This document shows, piece by piece, positions 58,434-64,000 of a DNA stretch of 64,000 nt. Numbering within the stretch: position 1 is the stretch's first letter; the number at the start of each line of letters is the position of its first letter. The translations under genes were made by a program, and so were the position numbers. Source of the DNA: Micromonospora cabrerizensis (GTDB lineage: Bacteria; Actinomycetota; Actinomycetes; Mycobacteriales; Micromonosporaceae); contig NZ_JAKKFI010000069.1 in NCBI RefSeq assembly GCF_022230955.1, forward strand, positions 98,267-162,266. Reading direction: 5' to 3'. Below the pieces are notes generated by a model that saw only the letters and a program-made list of their open reading frames with translations, made no database searches and had not been told where the DNA came from.

Positions 58434-58976
58434 TCAGGGGTGGCGGATGCCGGCGGTGAGGGCGCGAGCCCACGGTTCGGGGACCTGCTCCAGACCGGCC
58501 GTCACGATCAGGTGGCAGAGCTGGCCGTACGCGAAGAACTGCTGCACCTGCGCGTCGCCGGCGCCGGCCCGGCTCTGCACGAGGGTGGCGACCTGCCGGT
58601 AGCCGGCCCGCACCGCCTCGGCGATCTCGGGGATGTCCGTGACGGCCTGCGCCTGGACCTGAAAGAGCAGGAGATCGCGGTCGGCGATCAGCTCCGCGTA
58701 GGCGTCACCCATCGCGTCGAGGATCTCCTCCGGGCTGTCGCCCGTGGCGCGCTCCGCCCCCGCCTCGATCGCCTCGGCGATCCGGTCGAAGCACGCACCG
58801 GCCGCCGCCACGAACAACCCGAGCTTGCCGGAGAAGAGCCGGAAGACGTACGCCTCGGAGATGCCGGCGGCAGCGGCCACGGCAGTGACCGGGGTGGCGT
58901 GGAAGCCGGCCCGCGCAAAAGCCGACACTGCGGCGTTCAGGACGGTGACCCGGCGGGCCTCGGCGGTCGATCGCAT
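58434..58976 (-). CDS. TetR-family repressor
   Basis: 180 aa, ATG at 58976. HTH: RVTVLNAAVSAFARAGFHATPVTAVAAAAGISEAYVFRLFSGKLGLFVAA (residues 9-58), then a helical ligand domain. The operator copy 2 starts one base upstream of the ATG, so there is no ribosome-binding site and the mRNA is probably leaderless. Two identical operators, one at its own start and one at the reductase, indicate autoregulation plus control of the reductase. Confidence 0.9.
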   Translation of the reverse strand: MRSTAEARRVTVLNAAVSAFARAGFHATPVTAVAAAAGISEAYVFRLFSGKLGLFVAAAGACFDRIAEAIEAGAERATGDSPEEILDAMGDAYAELIADRDLLLFQVQAQAVTDIPEIAEAVRAGYRQVATLVQSRAGAGDAQVQQFFAYGQLCHLIVTAGLEQVPEPWARALTAGIRHP

Positions 58977-58977
58977 G

Positions 58978-58999
58978 TTTGTAAGTGTGCACTCACAAA
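58978..58999. promoter_or_regulatory. TetR operator, copy 2 (own promoter)
   Basis: TTTGTAAGTG-TG-CACTCACAAA; the two 10-bp arms differ at one base. Shares 20 of 22 bp with copy 1. Confidence 0.85.
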
Positions 59000-59134
59000 C
59001 AATCGCTGTCAAGCCCGATGGTCAGGGCACGATCCGCAGCGCCCGCTCGACGATGCCGACTTCGTCTTCGCCGCCGGCCCGGCCGCCAGCGAGGCCATGC
59101 GCGGGCGTTACGAGCACGTCCCCACCCAGGCGGC

Positions 59135-60016
59135 TCACTCGGACGGATAGAGACGGGCCGGGTCGCCGGGCCGGAGGCTGTCCGGGACGTCATCCGTGGT
59201 GCTGGCGGCGATCGAGCCGAGCAGGGCCAACGAGCGCGCGGACTCCGTACCGGGCTCGGCGTGGTAGATCACCAACAGCTGCCCGTCGGCGCCCGCGACC
59301 GCGAGCTTGTCGCAGTACAGGTCGAGGTCGCCCACCTCGGGGTGGCGCAGCCGGCTGACGATGCCCTCGCGCCGACGCACCTCGTGACGTGCCCACAACC
59401 GGCGGAAGCAGTCACTCTTGAGGGACAGCTCCCCCACCAACGCCGTCAACCGGGGGTCGTCGGTGGCCCCACCCGAGTCGGCGCGCATCTGCCCCACCAC
59501 GCTCTGCATCGCCTGCCGCCAGTCGCGGAACAGCTCCTGCTCGGCCGGGTCCAGAAACACCGCGAGCAGTCGGTTGGCGCCCGGGGCGAGGTTCGGCGAC
59601 AGTGCCCTCGCCATCGGGTTCGAGGCCAGGATGTCGAGGTAGCGGTTCTGCACGAAGGCCGGCATGTCGAGCTGCCGCAGCAGGTGCAGGATGCTGGCCG
59701 GCACCCGCTCAGCGGCCGGTCGGGCCGCCCGGCGCGACCGCGCACGGCTGAGCCCGATCATGTACGCGGTCGCCTCCGGGTCCAACCCCAGCACCCCGGC
59801 GAGGGCATCGAGGACCTGCACCGAGGGGTGCCGTTCGCGGCCCTGCTCCAACCGCAGGTAGTAGTCGGCGCTGATGCCGGCGAGCATCGCCACCTCCTCG
59901 CGCCGCAGGCCCGGCACCCGGCGTAGGCCCACGCCCGGCCCGAGCCCGACATCCTCGGGCCGGACCTGTTCCCGGCGGGCACGCAGGAAGTCGCCGAGCT
60001 GGTTGGTCGCGTCCAT
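59135..60016 (-). CDS. XRE-family regulator with MmyB-like ligand domain
   Basis: 293 aa. HTH at 6-75: LGDFLRARREQVRPEDVGL ... RRVPGLRREEVAMLAGISADYYLRLEQGRERHPSVQVLDALAGVLGLD. The C-terminal PAS-like MmyB domain has NRYLDILASNPMARALSPNLAPGANRLLAVFLDPAEQELFRDW and FRRLWARHEVRRREGIVSRLRHPEVGDLDLY. Such regulators commonly stand beside a short-chain or aldo/keto reductase gene that they control; here the aldo/keto reductase is divergent. Ligand unknown, possibly a fatty-acid-like molecule. Confidence 0.88.
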   Translation of the reverse strand: MDATNQLGDFLRARREQVRPEDVGLGPGVGLRRVPGLRREEVAMLAGISADYYLRLEQGRERHPSVQVLDALAGVLGLDPEATAYMIGLSRARSRRAARPAAERVPASILHLLRQLDMPAFVQNRYLDILASNPMARALSPNLAPGANRLLAVFLDPAEQELFRDWRQAMQSVVGQMRADSGGATDDPRLTALVGELSLKSDCFRRLWARHEVRRREGIVSRLRHPEVGDLDLYCDKLAVAGADGQLLVIYHAEPGTESARSLALLGSIAASTTDDVPDSLRPGDPARLYPSE

Positions 60017-60147
60017 GCCTCGACGGTAGGCCGCTTCACCGACCGCTGCCTGGTCGTGTCACTACCAGGAACATCTCGCCCTGCCGGACGGTCGGCCGCC
60101 GACGCACAGTCGACGCATATCCCTTGCGATTACGGATAGAGGACGAC

Positions 60148-61014
60148 ATGAGCGACAACCTTCCCGGCGGCTCCCTGACCCTGGCCGACGGCCTCACGCT
60201 GAGCCGGATGGGCTACGGGGCGATGCAACTGGCCGGCCCAGGCGTCTTCGGCCCGCCCCGCGACCGCGAACAGGCTCTCGCCGTACTCCGCGCGGCGGTC
60301 GACCTGGGCATCCGGCACATCGACACCAGCGACTTCTACGGGCCGGCGGTGGTCAACGAGCTGATCCGCGAGGCGCTGCACCCGTACCCCGAGGATCTGC
60401 ACCTGGTCACCAAGGTCGGCGCGCGGCGCGGCGCCGACGCCTCCTGGATCCCGGCCCTGGAGCCGGACGCCCTCAAGGCCCAGGTCCGGGACAACCTGGC
60501 GCGCCTCGGCCTGGACGTCCTCGACGTGGTCAACCTGCGGGTCGGTGTCGCGGAGGGCACCGGCGACGATCCCGTCGCCGAGCAGTTCGGCGCGCTGGCG
60601 GAGCTGCGCCAGGAGGGACTGATCCGGCACCTCGGGCTCAGCAACGTCACCCTCGACCAGCTCACCGAGGCACAGGCCATCGCGCCCGTGGTCACGGTGC
60701 AGAACTCCTACAACGTCGCCAACCGGCAGGACGACGCCCTCGTGGACCGGTGCGCCGCGGAGAACATCGCGTTCGCCGCCTTCTTCCCGCTCGGCGGGTT
60801 CACGCCGTTGCAGTCCGACACGCTCAACGACGTGGCCGCCCGACTGGACGCCACACCGCAGCAGGTCGCCCTCGCCTGGCTCCTCCAGCGTTCGCCCACT
60901 ACCGTGCTGATCCCCGGTACGTCCAGCGTGGCGCACCTGCGGGAGAACATCGCGGCGGCCGACCTGAAGTTGCCGGCCGACGCGATCGAGGAGCTGGACT
61001 CCATCGGCGGGTGA
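60148..61014 (+). CDS. Aldo/keto reductase
   Basis: 288 aa, ATG at 60148 (AGAGGAC upstream). TIM barrel with Asp59 and Tyr64 (RHIDTSDFYGP), Lys89 (LVTKVG). The catalytic His region reads VVNLRVG rather than DLxxxH. NADPH site: LAWLLQRSPTTVLIPGTSSVAHLRENIAA. Reduces aldehydes or ketones; substrate unknown. Stop codon TGA abuts the convergent MFS stop with no spacer (TGATCA). Confidence 0.88.
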   Translation: MSDNLPGGSLTLADGLTLSRMGYGAMQLAGPGVFGPPRDREQALAVLRAAVDLGIRHIDTSDFYGPAVVNELIREALHPYPEDLHLVTKVGARRGADASWIPALEPDALKAQVRDNLARLGLDVLDVVNLRVGVAEGTGDDPVAEQFGALAELRQEGLIRHLGLSNVTLDQLTEAQAIAPVVTVQNSYNVANRQDDALVDRCAAENIAFAAFFPLGGFTPLQSDTLNDVAARLDATPQQVALAWLLQRSPTTVLIPGTSSVAHLRENIAAADLKLPADAIEELDSIGG

Positions 61015-62571
61015 TCAGCGCGTCTCGTGCTGATGCGGCCGGTTGCGGACGAGGGCGAGCGTGAGCACGGCGGTGACGAGGAAGACGATGCCGTTGATCC
61101 GCAACCCGGCCTGGACGCCGGAGGTCATGGCCTCGGCGATCGCCGCCCGGACCGGGTCGGGCAGCGGCTGGTCGCCGGTGACCCCGGCGGCCACCGCCGC
61201 CTGCACGGCGCCACGGGTGGGTTCGCCGACCTGGTGCGCGGCCAGCCGGTCGGGCAGCTCGGCCAACATCGTGGTGGTGAGCAGCGTGCCCAGCAGGGAC
61301 GTGCCGAGCACCGAGCCGACCTGCCGGGCGGCGTTGACCGCGCCGGAGGCCATCCCGGCCTGCGCGGGCGCGACGCTGGCCAGCGCGGCGGCGGTCGCCG
61401 GGGCCACCACCAGGCCGCCCGCGGCACCGAACAACGCGAACAGCGGCCACCGGTGACCGAACGACGCGGTGGGCCCCTGGGCCGCCAGGCCGAAGCTCGC
61501 CACCGCGCCGAGGACCAGGCCGAGGGTGAGCGGTGCCTTGAAGCCGGTACGACGGATCGCCCGGCCGGCGCCGAAGGCGACGACCACGTAGGCGCCGAAG
61601 AGCACCAGCATCCGCCAGCCGGTGTCCAGCGGGCTGAGCGCCTGAACGCGTTCGTGGAAGAGGACCAGCAGGATCGCCACACCGGTGAAGCCGAACAGCG
61701 ACACCGCGGCGACGACCATGACGGAGGTGAACGACGCCGACCGGAACAGCCGCACGTCGAGCATCGGCGCGTCCGAGCGCAGCTCGACCAGGACGAACGC
61801 GACCAGCGCGGCAGCCGCGACGACCCAGGCCACCGCCACCACCGGGCTGGTGTAGCCGTCCTTACCGCCCTGGATCAGGGCGTAGACGGCCGCGGCGATG
61901 GCGACGGTGCCGAGCAGCAGACCGGGTACGTCGAGTCGGCCCGCGCTCGGCCGGGACTCGGCCACCCCGACGGCGGCGACGACGAGCGTGACCGCGCCCA
62001 GCACGATCGTCGACAGGTAGACGCTGTGCCAGCTGTAGTGCCGCAGCAGCGTGCCGGCGATGAGCGGGCCGATCGCGAGCCCGATGCCGGAGGCTGCCGC
62101 CCACGCGGTGATGACCTCGGTGCGGCGGTGCGGGTCGGTGAAGGTCGCGCCGAGGATCGCCAGGCTGTTGGGCAGGATCAGGGCCCCGCCGAGGCCGGCG
62201 ACCAACTGCCCGACGATCACCCAGGCCACGGTGGGGGCACCGACCACCACGGCACCGCCAACGATCATGGCGAGGATGCCGGCGCCGAACATGCGCCTGC
62301 GTCCGTAGCGGTTGCCGAGAGTGGCGGCGGACAGCACCACGCTGGCCACGACCAGGGTGTACGCGCTGGGGATCCAGATCACGGTGGTCGGGTCGACCCG
62401 AAGGTCACGCTGGATGGTCGTCAGGGCGGAGACCGTCGCGGTGATCTGGAGGAACGTGATCATCGCGCCCAGGCACATGGCGATCAGGGTCACCGGGCGG
62501 GAGCCGCGGACGGACCCGGCGGTGACCGCCCCCGGTACGGGTGCGGTCGGGGCCGTGGTGTTGGTGGTCAC
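61015..62571 (-). CDS. MFS multidrug exporter, DHA2 family
   Basis: 518 aa, GTG at 62571 (CGAGGA upstream). Fourteen helices; motifs LGNRYGRRRMFGAGIL (A), WAAASGIGLAIGPLIAG (C), and an extracellular loop with ELPDRLAAHQVGEPTRGAVQAAVAAGVTGDQPLPD near the end. A typical EmrB/QacA-type drug exporter. It is divergent from an HxlR regulator with inverted-repeat operators between them, so is probably induced by a toxic compound. Confidence 0.9.
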   Translation of the reverse strand: MTTNTTAPTAPVPGAVTAGSVRGSRPVTLIAMCLGAMITFLQITATVSALTTIQRDLRVDPTTVIWIPSAYTLVVASVVLSAATLGNRYGRRRMFGAGILAMIVGGAVVVGAPTVAWVIVGQLVAGLGGALILPNSLAILGATFTDPHRRTEVITAWAAASGIGLAIGPLIAGTLLRHYSWHSVYLSTIVLGAVTLVVAAVGVAESRPSAGRLDVPGLLLGTVAIAAAVYALIQGGKDGYTSPVVAVAWVVAAAALVAFVLVELRSDAPMLDVRLFRSASFTSVMVVAAVSLFGFTGVAILLVLFHERVQALSPLDTGWRMLVLFGAYVVVAFGAGRAIRRTGFKAPLTLGLVLGAVASFGLAAQGPTASFGHRWPLFALFGAAGGLVVAPATAAALASVAPAQAGMASGAVNAARQVGSVLGTSLLGTLLTTTMLAELPDRLAAHQVGEPTRGAVQAAVAAGVTGDQPLPDPVRAAIAEAMTSGVQAGLRINGIVFLVTAVLTLALVRNRPHQHETR

Positions 62572-62594
62572 TGGCGTCCTCGATGCTGGTCGGT

Positions 62595-62661
62595 CTGACT
62601 TGCGTTCGCGTAAGCCAGCAACGACCCAGTGAACCACCTGGCTAGCTTTTACGCAAGTCAG
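62595..62661. promoter_or_regulatory. Inverted HxlR operators between MFS and HxlR genes
   Basis: CTGACTTGCGT (62595-62605) and its exact complement ACGCAAGTCAG (62651-62661), 11 bp each. The left copy extends to CTTGCG-TTCG-CGTAAG, a near palindrome in itself. They lie at the two divergent promoters. Confidence 0.75.
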
Positions 62662-62675
62662 GTACGCTGGACGGC

Positions 62676-63155
62676 ATGGAGGACCTCCGAGACGACCGCG
62701 ACACCTGGTCGAGCGAGAACTGCTCGGTAGCCCGGGCGATGGACATCGTGGGCAGCAGGTCGACGGTCCTGATCATGCGCGAGGCGCTGCTCGGCACGCG
62801 CCGCTTCGACGACTTCGTTCGCCGGGTCGGCGTCGGCGAGCCCGCCATGGCCGCCCGACTCAAAGAGATGGTCGCCGCCAACCTGCTCGAACGGATCCCC
62901 TACCGGGAGCCAGGCCAGCGCACCCGCCACGAGTACCAGCTCACCCGCAAGGGCCACGAACTCCTGCCCGTGATCACCGCACTGCGCAACTGGGGCGACA
63001 CCTGGGCCGCCGACGATTCCGGCCCGTCCATCGTCGCCACCCACCACGACTGCGGCGAGCCGGTCCACGCGGTACTCCGCTGCGCGGCCGGCCACGAGGT
63101 AGCGGACGGCGACATCGACATCGCCGCCGGCCCGGGCCTGATCCGGCGCGGCTGA
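62676..63155 (+). CDS. HxlR-family regulator
   Basis: 159 aa. ENCSVARAMDIVGSRSTVLIMREALLGTRRFDDFVRRVGVGEPAMAARLKEMVAANLLERIPYREPGQRTRHEYQLTRKGHELLPVITALRNWGDTW is the HxlR winged helix, with the conserved N-terminal Cys16. The tail adds DCGEPVHAVLRCAAGHEV (two Cys, two His), typical of a longer HxlR subgroup. It should repress the divergent exporter and itself. Confidence 0.92.
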   Translation: MEDLRDDRDTWSSENCSVARAMDIVGSRSTVLIMREALLGTRRFDDFVRRVGVGEPAMAARLKEMVAANLLERIPYREPGQRTRHEYQLTRKGHELLPVITALRNWGDTWAADDSGPSIVATHHDCGEPVHAVLRCAAGHEVADGDIDIAAGPGLIRRG

Positions 63156-63212
63156 CGGCTGAGGCGCCACCCACCGGTCCGGACCGGGCCGATCAGGACG
63201 GATGACACACGG

Positions 63213-63310
63213 GCCGCCGGACCAGGGCCGCCGGACCAGGGCCACCGGACCAGGGCCACCGGACCAGGGCCGCCGGACCAGGGCCGCCGGACCAGGGCCG
63301 CCGGACCAGG
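63213..63310. repeat. 14-bp minisatellite, seven units
   Basis: Unit GCC[G/A]CCGGACCAGG repeated seven times without gaps (98 bp). Units 3 and 4 share a G-to-A change, indicating duplication of paired units. Non-coding; copy number probably varies. Confidence 0.95.
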
Positions 63311-63346
63311 GCCGATTCAGGTTCGGCCCGACCGGCTTGACGGCCA

Positions 63347-63426
63347 GGGCCGCTGGACCGGGCTCGATCTGACGCGGCACGGCACGCCGGGCCGCCGGGC
63401 CAGGCTCGATCCGACGTGGCAAGGCA
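63347..63426. repeat. 38-bp imperfect direct repeat
   Basis: Units 63347-63384 and 63389-63426 match at about 33 of 38 bases and begin with GGGCCG, related to the minisatellite unit, so the array probably expanded from this neighbourhood. Confidence 0.75.
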
Positions 63427-63501
63427 TGTGGGCTGACGGCCCGAGGACCTGACGGTGCCAGCGGCGCGCCGCCATCAAATCGATCTTGATCGCTGAAACT
63501 G

Positions 63502-63517
63502 TCGTACGCCTGTTCTA
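63502..63517. promoter_or_regulatory. LexA (SOS)-like box before the DUF222 gene
   Basis: TCGTACGCCTGTTCTA against TCGAAC-N4-GTTCGA: 10 of 12 defined bases match. It lies 10 bp before the ATG. Several mycobacterial 13E12 genes are under LexA control, which makes the site credible. Confidence 0.5.
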
Positions 63518-63527
63518 ATGTTTGGTC

Positions 63528-64000
63528 ATGGTCGAGGAGTTGGCGCAGGCAGACGACGCGGTCGCTGCGTGCGTTGACGACACCGCCTGGGCTCTCGCCG
63601 ACGATGAGCTGATCGCCGCTCTCGACGCCGCGCACCGCCTGGAGCAACGCCTCGCCGCCGTCACCCTCGCCCTGGTCCGCGAGATCGACGGTCGGGGCAC
63701 CGCCCGGGCGCAGGGCGCGTCCAGCACAGCGGTCTGGCTGCGCGAACGACTCCACCTCACCGTGCCCGCCGCCCGCCGGCTCGTCGACCTCGCCGCCGCA
63801 CTGGACACCGGCAACCCCGGGATACGACAAGCCTTGGCCGACGGGCACCTCACCCTCGACCAGGCCCGGGTCATCGCCGACACCGTCAGCACCGTGCACA
63901 CCTCAGCCGGCGCGCAGGCCGCCGACAAGGCCGCCCGTGTGCTGGTCGACTGGGCCGGCCAGTTCGCACCGCCCCCTGCTGCGCCACCTCGGCCACCCCC
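63528..64000 (+). CDS. DUF222/13E12-repeat family protein, 3' part outside window, probable frameshift
   Basis: 157 codons in the window from ATG 63528: WALADDELIAALDAAHRLEQRLAAVTLALVREIDGRGTARAQGASSTAVWLRERLHLTVPAARRLVDLAAALD and TLDQARVIADTVSTV, the DUF222 N-terminal domain of 13E12 proteins, which usually end in an HNH nuclease. At the C5 tract (63972-63976) the frame changes from family-like to Pro/Ala-rich. Removing one C restores PPLLRHLGHP, as the family expects. So the gene is either frameshifted or contains a sequencing error. Confidence 0.8.
   Translation, partial: MVEELAQADDAVAACVDDTAWALADDELIAALDAAHRLEQRLAAVTLALVREIDGRGTARAQGASSTAVWLRERLHLTVPAARRLVDLAAALDTGNPGIRQALADGHLTLDQARVIADTVSTVHTSAGAQAADKAARVLVDWAGQFAPPPAAPPRPP

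Larger units (their letters stand above)
63156..63527. other. Gene-free region made of minisatellite repeats and the DUF222 promoter
   Basis: 372 bp with no gene: a 14-bp tandem array, a 38-bp direct repeat, and a LexA-like box before the DUF222 start. Confidence 0.7.

Noticed and set aside
58985..59150. Plus-strand frame ending FVFAAGPAASEAMRGRYEHVPTQAAHSDG as a gene remnant
   Set aside because: Codon use is plausible, but there is no start, no family match and it runs through the TetR operator; too weak to list.
61012..61017. TGATCA at the convergent stops as a regulatory palindrome
   Set aside because: It is simply two abutting stop codons (TGA and its convergent counterpart).

Overview
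The window is high-GC actinobacterial DNA with strong G/C bias at third codon positions. The gene families point to a Micromonosporaceae chromosome, Micromonospora-like: SigE-family sigma factor with an anti-sigma-like partner, FolP2 beside a DivIVA-domain gene, KorAB, the PopR/ClpP pair, a PopR-type operator, IdeR iron boxes, ALF-repeat toxins and a DUF222/13E12 protein. Assignment below family level is inference. I saw no rRNA and no CRISPR array. There is one intact tRNA, Arg(CCT).

Layout. 1-7.1 kb is housekeeping: SRPBCC and DivIVA-domain genes, folP2, an orphan nuoA, a wall-anchored-looking surface protein, and korAB behind a short coupled leader ORF. 7.1-13 kb holds azoreductase/MarR, a K+ channel, a SigE-type sigma factor with its membrane partner, and popR-clpP with a tandem operator. 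13-15.8 kb encodes a Tat-exported beta-helix protein and a GDSL hydrolase. 15.8-17.6 kb is a small tRNA-Arg-associated insertion: a 49-bp copy of the tRNA 3' half, an MFS transporter, then the intact tRNA. 17.9-24 kb carries a broken TIGR03086-type gene and a polymorphic toxin (about 1290 aa, ALF repeats) whose end overlaps a likely immunity gene. 24.3-25.9 kb is a second beta-helix protein.

26-31.4 kb is one operon: a TPP-dependent oxidase, an HPP-like membrane protein, a molybdopterin oxidoreductase that has lost all four N-terminal [4Fe-4S] cysteines, and a small helical protein. 31.5-34.7 kb has a STAS protein, a secreted trypsin-like protease and a secreted CE1/PHB-depolymerase-like esterase with CBM2.

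34.9-44.7 kb is an iron-regulated siderophore locus: ATP-grasp ligase, two IucA/IucC (NIS) synthetases, a fold-III PLP decarboxylase and an MFS exporter, the same five-enzyme set as vibrioferrin/xanthoferrin (pvsABCDE/xssABCDE). It also has an AmpG/FptX-type MFS, a siderophore-interacting reductase and a divergent acyltransferase. Two IdeR/DtxR boxes sit at the two promoters.

44.7-51.9 kb has a membrane protein, a DUF305 protein, an ECF sigma factor fused through a transmembrane helix to an extracellular glycoside-hydrolase domain, a sigma-B-type sigma factor with candidate target promoters, DUF2855 and a PP2C phosphatase. 52-57 kb is a fully overlapping glycan operon (57-aa protein, two GT4, a six-hairpin glycosidase-like protein, GH130). 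57.3-63.2 kb is redox and efflux genes with local regulators (TetR, XRE/MmyB-like, HxlR) and visible operators. The window ends in a 14-bp minisatellite and a partial DUF222 gene with a LexA-like box and a probable frameshift.
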